64,000 bases of DNA from an uncultured Faecalibacterium sp. (GTDB lineage Bacteria > Bacillota > Clostridia > Oscillospirales > Ruminococcaceae): NCBI GenBank assembly GCA_900539945.1, contig UQDV01000005.1, positions 1 through 64,000 on the forward strand. The letters are read 5' to 3'. The position numbers and the translations under genes were made by a program. Shown in pieces: positions 53,384 through 62,090 of this stretch (position 1 is the stretch's first letter; every line of letters starts with the position of its first letter). Under the pieces are notes generated by a model. The model made no database searches and was not told where the DNA came from. It saw only the letters and a program-made list of their open reading frames with translations.

Positions 53384-54187
53384 ATGACAGAAATACACAA
53401 GCCCGGCGGTGGGCGAAAGCCATCAAAACCGGGTTACTGTGCCGACAAGAATCTAGCCCAGCAGATGGAGGCAACGGTCGCACTTTATAAGGAAAATCAC
53501 TCCCTCCAATCCATTGCCGATGCCTTGAATCTGAACCCGATCAAGGTTCGGAAGCTGCTCATCACAGCCGGGATCTATGAATCAGACGTAGCGGTGGTGT
53601 GGCGTACCTTTAGTAATTATAGAGAAACACAGGGTTACAAGGATGCAGTTCTCTCCACCGCATCATCCCTTAAGTTGTCCAGAGCCTCCGTCACCTCGTA
53701 CCTGCCATACGAAAAGGGCGTGTACTTTCCAAAGGAGGCACCCGTGGAAAAAATCAGCGTGGGAGCAGAGCGGCAACGGAGATACAGAGCAGTAAGAAAA
53801 CTGCGAACTGAGCCGACAGAGGAGCATTTGTGGGAAGTGGCTCTGCTTTATTCTGGAGTGCGGTTCAAAACCTACTCCGGTTTACCCTTTACCTATGAAA
53901 TACGAAAAGGCCGGAATGGGCAATATACAAAAGAGCTTTGGATCGACCGCCGGGAGAACAGTAAAAGCCTGGCCTGGAGTTCGGTATTGCTGGCACTGCA
54001 CAATATTAAAAAGGTAGGAGCAGTGGTGGACCGCCCGAAAGCTCTGGGCGACATCCGAGGCGTGACTTATATTTATGGAATGTTCTATCGGTTTGGACTG
54101 ATCAATATGCCAGAAACGGCGAAGGAGAGGAGTAGGAATCGAGCTGCTGGGGGAGCTTCAGAGAACGAAAAAATAGTTGAAGGGTGA
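53384..54187 (+). CDS. Putative DNA-binding protein of the island's right end
   Basis: This is a 267-residue basic protein with AAGGAGAT before the ATG. A helix-turn-helix-like segment lies at about 42-62 (SLQSIADALNLNPIKVRKLL), resembling resolvase or sigma-like HTHs, and a second possible HTH at about 90-105 (SSLKLSRASVTSYL). The rest is unrecognised. As the last gene before attR it may control excision or replication of the element. The function is inferred from position. Confidence 0.6.
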   Translation: MTEIHKPGGGRKPSKPGYCADKNLAQQMEATVALYKENHSLQSIADALNLNPIKVRKLLITAGIYESDVAVVWRTFSNYRETQGYKDAVLSTASSLKLSRASVTSYLPYEKGVYFPKEAPVEKISVGAERQRRYRAVRKLRTEPTEEHLWEVALLYSGVRFKTYSGLPFTYEIRKGRNGQYTKELWIDRRENSKSLAWSSVLLALHNIKKVGAVVDRPKALGDIRGVTYIYGMFYRFGLINMPETAKERSRNRAAGGASENEKIVEG

Positions 54188-54759
54188 AAATCTCCGGCTG
54201 AAAAGGTGACGCAGCTGGCGGGATGTAGAAAAACTTCAGAATGACGTCGAGAAGCTGACAGAGGATAGCGAGATATTTGTGCGTTTTCCAAACGTATCAA
54301 GGCCTGACTATAAAAAGGTGTATTCTATGATGGCCCGTGTGCTAGGGGGACGATTGATGCCAGGGAAAATAAAGATCTCGCTGAGCCCGTCCTCGTTGGA
54401 AACAGAGACAGAATGAATGAAGGAATCACATAATTTGTCTCATATCAAACAAATATCCCCCTTCTCCCACTGTACCCTTCAAAAACACGTCCGGTGAAAT
54501 TTCAATCCAAAAATCGCCGGGAAAAAGCTGCAAGGACCACAAACAACCTGCTACACAGCCATCTGGTACCTGCTCACCTCCATAAAATCCAGCCCAAGAT
54601 CGCCCCTCAAAGCCGCAAGATCACGGACTGAGGAGAGTACCTGGGCAGGGCAGACGCCCCGGCGGAGGCCCCGGGCCCCGGGCTCTCCGGAGGATGATGA
54701 ATGAGAACATGCGCTATCGTTCGCATAAATATACCACCTGAAAAAGAAGCAAGATAAAC
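54188..54759. other. Gene-free right margin of the island
   Basis: No credible gene. A short frame at about 54222-54416 may be a decayed continuation of element genes. A very GC-rich patch (CCCCGGGCCCCGGG around 54669-54682) could form a strong hairpin before the promoter at 54760. Confidence 0.4.
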
Positions 54760-54788
54760 TTGAAAATAACGATGAAACGTGGTATAAT
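54760..54788 (+). promoter_or_regulatory. Near-consensus promoter at the right island end, reading outward
   Basis: -35 TTGAAA (54760-54765), 17-bp spacer, -10 TATAAT (54783-54788). In the integrated state it reads through attR toward the gap remnant. In a circular form it would read across attP into the integrase gene. Confidence 0.8.
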
Positions 54789-54898
54789 GGTGATACGAAC
54801 AAACTGTGTTTAGTACGACAACTGTGCGCTGTGGTACTGTAACTGTTGTTTCAAAATTAGGAACGACTACAAAAAGTGTGCGAAAAACTAGCGTAGCT

Positions 54899-55002
54899 AC
54901 GACGACACCTACCAGGTCCAGGTCGTGTCTTGGTACGACAACGAGAACTCCTACACCGCTCAGATGGTCCGTACCATCAAGTACTTCGCTGAGAACTGCT
55001 GA
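54899..55002 (+). pseudogene. attR with the original 3' end of gap
   Basis: Positions 54899-54950 equal 22453-22504 exactly. Positions 54951-55002 encode [16 protein letters not shown] and stop, i.e. the end of gap, differing from the present gene by third-position changes and Ala for Ser. It has no 5' part and is the stranded original gene end. A copy of the integrase-site motif (GGTACGACAAC) lies at 54932-54942, and the related AGTACGACAAC at 54812-54822. Confidence 0.9.
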
Positions 55003-55085
55003 TCGTAGCTTCTCACTGGAAAGTGCCTGAGGTGAACGTACCGGGCTGTGCCGGTTCCGGCATGGCCATGTGAATACGTTGACTT

Positions 55086-55130
55086 GCACCCTTTTCTCTG
55101 CATTCCGTGGAGAAAAGGGTGCTTTTGTTT
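55086..55130 (+). terminator. Original gap terminator
   Basis: GCACCCTTTTCTC (55086-55098) pairs perfectly with 55110-55122, followed by TTTTGTTT. It follows the gap remnant by 84 nt, so it is probably gap's ancestral terminator and would also catch the island's outward transcript. 55131-55325 shows nothing further. Confidence 0.85.
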
Positions 55131-55325
55131 GTCCGGGTGTATTTTGATCGGGGCGTATACAGCAGGGGAAGCGTCTGTTCCTGCCGGTAAAAATGGTACG
55201 GCAGGAGAGAGATGCCGCCCGCAAAAACAGGGATGCATCGTGGTTTGTGCCCGGTTCGGTCAAAATAGACACATTTTGGAACAACCACAGGAAATGTTTG
55301 TTAAACAATTATCTATTCTGCGTCC

Positions 55326-55354
55326 TTGCATTGTACACAGTTTTTGTTTATAAT
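55326..55354 (+). promoter_or_regulatory. Promoter of pgk
   Basis: -35 TTGCAT (55326-55331), 17-bp spacer, -10 TATAAT (55349-55354). pgk therefore has its own promoter and does not depend on gap. Confidence 0.8.
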
Positions 55355-55437
55355 AGTAACAGGCGGGGCAGGAATGCCCCCTGAAAAGCGAGCGAAACTC
55401 TAGTTCAGAAATCAAAGTTTGAGAGGAGTTTATTACC

Positions 55438-56646
55438 ATGGGTTTAGGTAAGAAGACGATCGACGATCAGAACTACTGCGGCAAGAAGGTGCTTGTCCGC
55501 TGCGATTTCAACGTCCCGATGAAGGACGGTGTCATCACCAACGAGAACCGCATCAATGCGGCTCTGCCCACCATCCAGAAGCTGGTCAACGATGGCGCTA
55601 AGGTCATCCTGTGCAGCCACCTGGGCAAGCCCAAGAACGGCCCCGAGGCAAAGTTCAGCCTGGCACCCGTTGCTGTGGCTCTGAGCGCAAAGCTGGGCAA
55701 GACCGTTGTGTTTGCGGACGACGACACCGTCGTGGGCGACAACGCAAAGGCTGCTGTAGCTGCCATGAACAACGGCGACGTCGTTCTGCTGCAGAACACC
55801 CGTTTCCGCAAGGAAGAGACCAAGAACATGCCCGAGTTCAGCCAGGAGCTGGCTTCTCTGGCTGATGCATACGTTGACGATGCATTCGGCAGCTGCCACC
55901 GTGCACACTGCTCCACCGCAGGCGTCACCGACTACATCAAGGACACCGCTGTCGGCTACCTGATGGAGAAGGAGATCAAGTACCTGGGCAACGCCGTGAA
56001 CGATCCCGTCCGTCCCTTCACCGCCATCCTGGGCGGCGCAAAGGTCGCTGACAAGCTGAACGTCATCTCCAACCTGCTGGAGAAGGTCGATACCCTGATC
56101 ATCGGCGGCGGCATGGCTTACACCTTCGTCAAGGCTCAGGGCTACGAAGTGGGCAAGAGCCTGTGCGATGACTCCAAGCTGGACTACTGCAAGGAGATGA
56201 TGGCCAAGGCTCAGGAGAAGGGCGTCAAGCTGCTGCTGCCCGTCGATGCTGTCTGCATCAAGGACTTCCCCGATCCCATCGACGCACCCGTCGAGACCAC
56301 CGTTGTGCCCGTCACTGCGATCCCGGCAGACATGGAAGGCTGCGACATCGGCCCTGAGACCATGAAGCTGTTTGCTGACGCCGTCAAGGCTTCCAAGACC
56401 GTTGTCTGGAACGGACCCATGGGCGTGTTCGAGAACCCCACTCTGGCAGCCGGCACTCTGGCCGTTGCCAAGGCTATGGCTGAGAGCGACGCTACCACCG
56501 TCATCGGCGGCGGCGACAGCGCAGCAGCTGTGCAGCAGATGGGTCTGGGCGACAAGATGACCCACATCTCCACCGGCGGCGGCGCTTCTCTGGAGTATCT
56601 GGAGGGCAAGGAGCTGCCCGGCATCGCAGTCATTCAGAACGCATAA
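55438..56646 (+). CDS. pgk: Phosphoglycerate kinase
   Basis: This is a 402-residue monomeric glycolytic kinase making ATP from 1,3-bisphosphoglycerate. N-terminal substrate site [14 protein letters not shown], hinge region [17 protein letters not shown], nucleotide site [13 protein letters not shown]. Normal length. AGAGGAG precedes the ATG. It starts the pgk-tpiA-gpmI series that was presumably adjacent to gap before the island inserted. High-expression codon use. Confidence 0.97.
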   Translation: MGLGKKTIDDQNYCGKKVLVRCDFNVPMKDGVITNENRINAALPTIQKLVNDGAKVILCSHLGKPKNGPEAKFSLAPVAVALSAKLGKTVVFADDDTVVGDNAKAAVAAMNNGDVVLLQNTRFRKEETKNMPEFSQELASLADAYVDDAFGSCHRAHCSTAGVTDYIKDTAVGYLMEKEIKYLGNAVNDPVRPFTAILGGAKVADKLNVISNLLEKVDTLIIGGGMAYTFVKAQGYEVGKSLCDDSKLDYCKEMMAKAQEKGVKLLLPVDAVCIKDFPDPIDAPVETTVVPVTAIPADMEGCDIGPETMKLFADAVKASKTVVWNGPMGVFENPTLAAGTLAVAKAMAESDATTVIGGGDSAAAVQQMGLGDKMTHISTGGGASLEYLEGKELPGIAVIQNA

Positions 56647-56666
56647 TTTTTTCCGGCATCAGGATG

Positions 56667-56700
56667 GGTGCGGCGGCTGCAACGCCGCCGCACCTTTTTA
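56667..56700 (+). terminator. Terminator of pgk
   Basis: GGTGCGGCGG (56667-56676) pairs with CCGCCGCACC (56685-56694), then TTTTTA. Confidence 0.85.
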
Positions 56701-56720
56701 TGTTTTAAGGGTAAGTGGAT

Positions 56721-56842
56721 TCGCCCTCTCAGGCCGCTTCGCGTCCAGCTCTCCCAAAGGGAGAGCCAAGGCCTGACTGCTGCGTTTCTTGCCTCTCCCT
56801 CTGGGAGAGGTGGCATTGCGAGAGCAATGACGGAGAGGGCGA
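56721..56842. repeat. MITE/REP-like element with 10-bp terminal inverted repeats
   Basis: The 122-bp segment begins TCGCCCTCTC (56721-56730) and ends GAGAGGGCGA (56833-56842), perfect inverted repeats. Two inner hairpins are present: GCTCTCCCAAAGGGAGAGCC and CCTCTCCCTCTGGGAGAGG. No coding capacity. It separates the pgk terminator from tpiA. Confidence 0.75.
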
Positions 56843-56869
56843 GCATGGCAAGTAAAGGAGAATATAACA

Positions 56870-57640
56870 ATGGATAAGGCAAAGCGCAAGGCTATTATTG
56901 CAGGCAACTGGAAGATGAACAAGACCGCCTCCGAGGCTGCTGTTCTGGTGGACGAGCTGGTGCCCGCCGTGCAGGACGCAGGCTGCGAGGTCGTCATCTG
57001 CACCCCCTACACCGACCTGGTCACCGCTGTGGAAAAGACCAAGGGCACCAACATCCATGTGGGTGCCGAGAACGTTCACTTCGAGAAGTCCGGTGCTTTC
57101 ACTGGTGAGATCAGCGCCGACATGCTGGTGGATCTGGGCGTGGAGTATGTCATCGTGGGCCACTCCGAGCGCCGTCAGTATTTCGCAGAGACCGACCAGA
57201 CCGTTAACAAGCGCGCTCTGGCAGCCCTGAACGCTGGCCTGAAGGTCATCATCTGCGTGGGCGAGAGCCTGCAGCAGCGCGAAGAGGGCGTGACCGAGGA
57301 GCTGGTGCGCATGCAGACCAAGATCGCTCTGCGTGACGTGACCGCTGAGCAGATGGCCAACGTGGTCATCGCTTACGAGCCCATCTGGGCCATCGGCACC
57401 GGTAAGACCGCTACTGCGGACCAGGCGGAGGAAGTCTGCGGCCAGATCCGCAAGGTCATCGGCGAGGTGTACGGTGAGGCTGTGGCTGAGGCTACCACCA
57501 TCCAGTACGGCGGCAGCATGAACGCCAAGAACTGCGAAGAGCTGCTGAGCAAGAAGGACGTGGACGGCGGCCTGATCGGCGGCGCATCCCTGAAGGCTCC
57601 TGACTTTGCAGTCATCGTCAACGCAGCCACCAAGGGCTAA
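56870..57640 (+). CDS. tpiA: Triosephosphate isomerase
   Basis: This is a 256-residue TIM barrel enzyme interconverting dihydroxyacetone phosphate and glyceraldehyde-3-phosphate. The markers are AGNWKMN (about 11-17, with the catalytic lysine), the histidine in [11 protein letters not shown], and the catalytic glutamate in [14 protein letters not shown] (loop 6 follows). AAAGGAG precedes the ATG. No clear promoter of its own is visible between the repeat element and the start, so readthrough from pgk or a promoter within the repeat is possible. Confidence 0.97.
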   Translation: MDKAKRKAIIAGNWKMNKTASEAAVLVDELVPAVQDAGCEVVICTPYTDLVTAVEKTKGTNIHVGAENVHFEKSGAFTGEISADMLVDLGVEYVIVGHSERRQYFAETDQTVNKRALAALNAGLKVIICVGESLQQREEGVTEELVRMQTKIALRDVTAEQMANVVIAYEPIWAIGTGKTATADQAEEVCGQIRKVIGEVYGEAVAEATTIQYGGSMNAKNCEELLSKKDVDGGLIGGASLKAPDFAVIVNAATKG

Positions 57641-57663
57641 GGGCTGACGAAATTATGCTTTCC

Positions 57664-57704
57664 AGCGCCCGGCTGCGCCGTAATCCAGCGCTGAGCCGGG
57701 CGCT
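57664..57704 (+). terminator. Hairpin between tpiA and gpmI
   Basis: AGCGCCCGGCT (57664-57674) pairs perfectly with AGCCGGGCGCT (57694-57704), followed by the weak run ATTTGTT. It probably acts as a partial terminator or RNA stabiliser within the operon. Confidence 0.65.
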
Positions 57705-57734
57705 ATTTGTTCAAATTAAAGGAGATTTCATTTT

Positions 57735-59261
57735 ATGGCAAAGAAACCTGTTCTTCTGTGCATCATGGATGGCTTCGGCTGGGTGCCCAATGAGACCTAC
57801 GGCAATGCCGTGGTGGCCGCCAAGACCCCCCATCTGGATACTCTGATGGCAAAATACCCCATGACCACCATTGAGGCTTCCGGCATGGCAGTCGGCCTGC
57901 CCGACGGCCAGATGGGCAACTCCGAGGTCGGTCACACCAACATGGGTGCCGGCCGCATCGTGTACCAGCAGCTGACCCTGATCACCAAGTCCATCAAGGA
58001 CGGTGAGATGCTCAAGAACCCTATTCTGGTCAAGAACATGCAGGCTGCCATCGACGCCGGCAAGGCCATCCATCTGATGGGCCTGGTGGGCACCGGCGGC
58101 GTGCACAGCCACGCTGACCACTGGTTCGGCGTGCTGGAAATGGCCAAGCACATGGGTGCCAAGGACGTCTACCTGCACTGCATCACCGACGGCCGCGACA
58201 CCGATCCCCATGACGGCAAGCGCTTCCTGGCCGACCTGCAGGCCAAGCTGGACGAGCTGGGCATCGGCAAGATCGCCAGCGTTTCCGGCCGTTACTACGC
58301 CATGGACCGCGACAACAACTGGGACCGTGAAGAGAAGGCCTATGCTGCCTTTGTCTACGGCGAGGGCAACCACGCCGCCAATGCCGCCGAGGCCATCGAG
58401 GCTTCCTACGCTGCCGACAAGACCGACGAGTTCGTTCTGCCCTGCGTCACCTGCGAGGGCGGCCGCGTGCAGGACGGCGACACCGTCATCTTCATGAACT
58501 TCCGCCCCGACCGTGCCCGTCAGATGACCCGCATCTTCTGCGACGATGACTTCAAGGGCTTCGAGCGCCGCGGCGGCCGCAAGCAGGTGCACTACGTCTG
58601 CATGGCCGAGTACGACGCCACCATGCCCAACTGCGAAGTGGCTTACCCGCCGGTGGAGCTGAAGAACGTTCTGGGCCAGTACCTGTCTGAGAACGGCAAG
58701 ACCCAGCTGCGCATTGCCGAGACCGAGAAGTACGCACACGTCACCTTCTTCTTCAACGGCGGCGTCGAGGCTCCCTACGAGGGCGAGGACCGCTGCGTCA
58801 TCCCCAGCCCGAAGGTGGCTACCTACGACCTGAAGCCGGAGATGAGCGCCCCCGAAGTGGCTGCCGAATGCGTCAAGCGCATTGAGAGCGGCAAGTATGA
58901 CGTGGTCATCCTGAACTTCGCCAACTGCGACATGGTGGGCCACACCGGCGTGTTCGACGCTGCCGTCAAGGCCGTCGAGGCTGTGGACACTGCTGTGGAC
59001 CAGGTGGTCTCTGCCGTGCTGAACGCCGGCGGCTGCGCCTTTATCACTGCGGACCACGGCAATGCCGAAAAGATGATGAACCCGGACGGCACCCCCTTCA
59101 CCGCCCACACCACCAACGTGGTGCCCTTCGTGGCCGTTGGCTGCGGCGACGTGAAGCTGCGCGAGGGCGGCTGCCTGGCCGACATCGCACCCACCATGCT
59201 GCCCTACATCGGCCTGCCTGTCCCGGCAGAGATGACTGGCAAGAGCATCATCGTGGAGTAA
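57735..59261 (+). CDS. gpmI: Cofactor-independent phosphoglycerate mutase
   Basis: This is a 508-residue, two-domain, alkaline-phosphatase-superfamily enzyme converting 3- to 2-phosphoglycerate with two Mn ions. Metal and catalytic motifs: LLCIMDGFGW, MGNSEVGHTNMGAGR (catalytic serine), HCITDGRDTDP, MNFRPDRARQ, NCDMVGHTG and ITADHGNAEKM. Normal length. Third enzyme of the glycolytic series here; enolase is not in the window. Confidence 0.97.
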   Translation: MAKKPVLLCIMDGFGWVPNETYGNAVVAAKTPHLDTLMAKYPMTTIEASGMAVGLPDGQMGNSEVGHTNMGAGRIVYQQLTLITKSIKDGEMLKNPILVKNMQAAIDAGKAIHLMGLVGTGGVHSHADHWFGVLEMAKHMGAKDVYLHCITDGRDTDPHDGKRFLADLQAKLDELGIGKIASVSGRYYAMDRDNNWDREEKAYAAFVYGEGNHAANAAEAIEASYAADKTDEFVLPCVTCEGGRVQDGDTVIFMNFRPDRARQMTRIFCDDDFKGFERRGGRKQVHYVCMAEYDATMPNCEVAYPPVELKNVLGQYLSENGKTQLRIAETEKYAHVTFFFNGGVEAPYEGEDRCVIPSPKVATYDLKPEMSAPEVAAECVKRIESGKYDVVILNFANCDMVGHTGVFDAAVKAVEAVDTAVDQVVSAVLNAGGCAFITADHGNAEKMMNPDGTPFTAHTTNVVPFVAVGCGDVKLREGGCLADIAPTMLPYIGLPVPAEMTGKSIIVE

Positions 59262-59275
59262 ATCAAATCCTTTTA

Positions 59276-59313
59276 AAAAGCGGAGTGACTGCGGTCGCTC
59301 CGCTTTTCTTTTT
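59276..59313 (+). terminator. Terminator of gpmI
   Basis: AAAAGCGGAG-TGAC pairs with GTCG-CTCCGCTTTT (59276-59307), followed by CTTTTT. Confidence 0.85.
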
Positions 59314-59365
59314 GCCCCGCCCGTGATACAATAAACAGGAATATGCATTGAGGGAGACTGAGCGG

Positions 59366-61945
59366 ATGGAATCAACGCGCAAACAAATCGTACTGGGCAT
59401 TCTGGCCCATGTGGACTCCGGCAAGACCACCCTGTCGGAAGCCATGCTCTACCGCGCCGGTGTGACCCGCCGCCTGGGCCGGGTGGATCACAAGGACGCC
59501 TTTCTGGACACCGACGCGCTGGAAAAAGCGCGTGGCATCACCATCTTTTCTAAACAGGCCCTGCTCACAGCGGGTGATACCGACATCACCCTGCTGGACA
59601 CACCGGGCCATGTGGATTTTTCCACCGAGACGGAGCGCACCCTGCAGGTGCTGGATTACGCGGTGCTGGTGGTCAGCGGCACCGATGGTGTGCAGAGCCA
59701 TACCGAGACGCTCTGGCGGCTGCTGCGGCGCTACCATGTGCCCACTTTTGTGTTCGTGAACAAGATGGACCTGCCCGGCATGGAGCGGCAGGAGCTTCTT
59801 GCCCAGCTGAACCGCCGCTTGGGCGAGGGCTTTGTGGATTTCGGGGCAGAACAGGCCGACCGGGACGAGGCGCTGGCCCTGTGCGACGAAAACCTGATGG
59901 ACCGGATGCTGGATGCCGGACAGCTGCAGGACTCCGACCTCATCCCTGCCATTGCGCGGCGGCATGTGTTCCCGTGCTGGTTCGGGGCGGCCCTCAAGCT
60001 GGAGGGTGTGGATGCCCTGCTGGACGGGCTGGACCGTTACACCCGCCCGGCTCCGGCGCTGGAAGCCTTTGGAGCCAAGGTGTTCAAGGTGTCGCAGGAC
60101 GAGCAGGGCGCGCGCCTGACCTGGCTGCGGGTCACCGGCGGGGAACTGAAGGTGAAAGCCCAGCTTACCGGCGAAGCGGACGGCGAGCCCTGGGCCGAAA
60201 AAGCCAACCAGCTGCGGCTGTATTCCGGTGCAAAATACACACTGACAGAGGCCATCGGTCCCGGGCAGGTGTGTGCCGTGACCGGCCTGACCAAGGCCCG
60301 CCCCGGCGAGGGACTGGGCGCAGAGCGGGACAGTGACCTGCCGGTGCTGGAACCGGTGCTGAGCTATCAGGTGCTGCTGCCGGAGGGGGCCGACGTGCAT
60401 GCGGCACTGGGCAAGCTGCACCGGCTGGAAGAAGAGGAGCCCCAGCTCCATGTGGTATGGAACGAGACGCTGGGTGAGATCCATGTCCAGCTGATGGGCG
60501 AGATCCAGCTGGAGGTGCTGCGCAGCCTGCTGGCCGAGCGGTTCGGGCTGGAAGTGGAGTTCGGCCCCGGCGGCATCCTGTACAAGGAGACCATCACCGA
60601 ACCCATGGAGGGGGTGGGCCACTACGAGCCGCTGCGCCATTACGCGGAAGTGCACCTGAAACTGGAACCCCTGCCCCGCGGCAGCGGCATGCAGTTTGCC
60701 GCTGATTGCCGGGAAGAGGTGCTGGACAAAAACTGGCAGCGGCTGGTGCTGACCCATCTGGAAGAAAAACAGCACCTTGGCGTGCTGACCGGGTCGCCCC
60801 TCACCGATGTAAAGATCACCCTCATTGCGGGCCGGGCCCACCTCAAGCACACCGAGGGCGGCGACTTCCGGCAGGCCACCTACCGCGCAGTACGGCAGGG
60901 CCTGATGCTGGCCAAAAGCCAGCTGCTGGAGCCGTGGTATGCTTTTCGGCTGGAGGTGCCCGCCGAGAACATCGGCCGCGCCATGAGCGATATCCAGCGC
61001 ATGGAGGGCGCCTTTGACCCGCCGGAAAGCGGGGAGGAGACGGCGGTGCTCACCGGGTTTACGCCGGTGTCCACCATGCGCAGCTACCCCATGGAAGTGG
61101 TGAGCTACACCCGCGGCCGGGGCCATCTGAGCCTGACACTGGACGGCTACCGCCCCTGCCACAACGCGCAGGAGGTGATCGCGGCCATCGGCTATGAGCC
61201 GGAGCACGACCTCGACAACCCGGCAGATTCAGTGTTCTGCGCCCACGGAGCTGGTTTTGTGGTGCCTTGGGATCAGGTGCGCAGCCACATGCATGTGGAC
61301 AGCGGCTGGGGCAAAAGCACCCGTCCGGAGCAGGAAGCGGCTGTGCCTCAGCGTCGGGCCATGGCCTACCGTGCCACGCTGGAAGAGGACGCCGAGCTGC
61401 TCAAAATTTTCGAGCGCACCTACGGCCCCATCAAGCGGGACCCGCTGGCAGCCTTCCGCCCGGTGCAGAAGCGGGAGCGCCCCGACTTTGCCGCCGAGCA
61501 GTGGGAGATCGCGCCGGAATACCTGCTGGTGGATGGCTACAACATCATCTTTGCGTGGGACGAGCTGAACGCCCTTTCCAAAGAGAGCCTGGACGCCGCC
61601 CGCCACAAGCTGATGGACATCCTGTGCAACTATCAGGGCTTCCAGAAGTGCGTGCTCATCCTGGTGTTCGATGCCTACCGGGTGCCCGGCAGCCCCGGCA
61701 GCATTGAGCAGTACCACAACATCCATGTGGTCTACACCAAGGAGGCCGAAACGGCGGACATGTTCATCGAGCGGGTCACCCATGAGATCGGCCGGAACCG
61801 CCGTGTCCGGGTGGCCACCTCCGACGGCATGGAGCAGATCATCATCCTGGGCCACGGTGCCCTGCGCGTTTCCGCCCGCATGTTCCACGAAGAAGTGCAG
61901 AACGTGGAAAAGCAGATCCGCGCCCTGGTGCAGGGGGAAGCGTGA
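59366..61945 (+). CDS. TetM-like translational GTPase fused to a YacP/Rae1-type NYN nuclease domain
   Basis: This is an 859-residue protein. Residues 1 to about 640 are an EF-G/TetM-type ribosome-binding GTPase: G1 AHVDSGKTT (14-22), G3 DTPGHVDF (78-85), G4 NKMD (132-135), then the translation-factor domains II-V. Residues about 719-855 form an NYN domain very like YacP/Rae1, the ribosomal A-site endoribonuclease: LLVDGYNIIFAW (D723), LVFDAYRV, ETADMFIERV, VATSDGMEQ and GALRVSARMF, so the acidic catalytic residues are present. TetM-family factors act at the A site, so the fusion suggests a factor that docks on stalled or blocked ribosomes and cuts mRNA. Start at the ATG 59366, with GGGAG upstream. 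Tetracycline resistance is possible but unproven. Confidence 0.88.
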   Translation: MESTRKQIVLGILAHVDSGKTTLSEAMLYRAGVTRRLGRVDHKDAFLDTDALEKARGITIFSKQALLTAGDTDITLLDTPGHVDFSTETERTLQVLDYAVLVVSGTDGVQSHTETLWRLLRRYHVPTFVFVNKMDLPGMERQELLAQLNRRLGEGFVDFGAEQADRDEALALCDENLMDRMLDAGQLQDSDLIPAIARRHVFPCWFGAALKLEGVDALLDGLDRYTRPAPALEAFGAKVFKVSQDEQGARLTWLRVTGGELKVKAQLTGEADGEPWAEKANQLRLYSGAKYTLTEAIGPGQVCAVTGLTKARPGEGLGAERDSDLPVLEPVLSYQVLLPEGADVHAALGKLHRLEEEEPQLHVVWNETLGEIHVQLMGEIQLEVLRSLLAERFGLEVEFGPGGILYKETITEPMEGVGHYEPLRHYAEVHLKLEPLPRGSGMQFAADCREEVLDKNWQRLVLTHLEEKQHLGVLTGSPLTDVKITLIAGRAHLKHTEGGDFRQATYRAVRQGLMLAKSQLLEPWYAFRLEVPAENIGRAMSDIQRMEGAFDPPESGEETAVLTGFTPVSTMRSYPMEVVSYTRGRGHLSLTLDGYRPCHNAQEVIAAIGYEPEHDLDNPADSVFCAHGAGFVVPWDQVRSHMHVDSGWGKSTRPEQEAAVPQRRAMAYRATLEEDAELLKIFERTYGPIKRDPLAAFRPVQKRERPDFAAEQWEIAPEYLLVDGYNIIFAWDELNALSKESLDAARHKLMDILCNYQGFQKCVLILVFDAYRVPGSPGSIEQYHNIHVVYTKEAETADMFIERVTHEIGRNRRVRVATSDGMEQIIILGHGALRVSARMFHEEVQNVEKQIRALVQGEA

Positions 61946-61981
61946 TGCTGCAATTTTCCGTTATGACCCACCCGTGAAAAA

Positions 61982-62015
61982 GCAATGAGAGCAGCCCGCA
62001 GGCTGCTCTCGTTGC
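61982..62015 (+). terminator. Hairpin behind the GTPase-nuclease gene
   Basis: GCAATGAGAGCAGCC (61982-61996) pairs with GGCTGCTCTCGTTGC (62001-62015), with one wobble pair. There is no T-run, so it may be a weak or bidirectional terminator. Confidence 0.6.
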
Positions 62016-62090
62016 GATAAAAAATAATTTTCCGCTGAGAATGCCCAGAGTGAAACGGAGGGCATTTCAAATCGTCCGGCCGGAGGTGGA

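Noticed and set aside
54607..55308. Minus-strand frame across the island's right end
   Set aside because: It runs antisense through the gap remnant, a promoter and a terminator and shows no protein-like pattern.
59366..61945. Annotation as a plain tetracycline resistance gene tet(M)/tet(W)
   Set aside because: It is about 220 residues longer than Tet proteins, has a nuclease domain, sits among core genes without transposon signs and is clearly divergent; resistance cannot be claimed from sequence.
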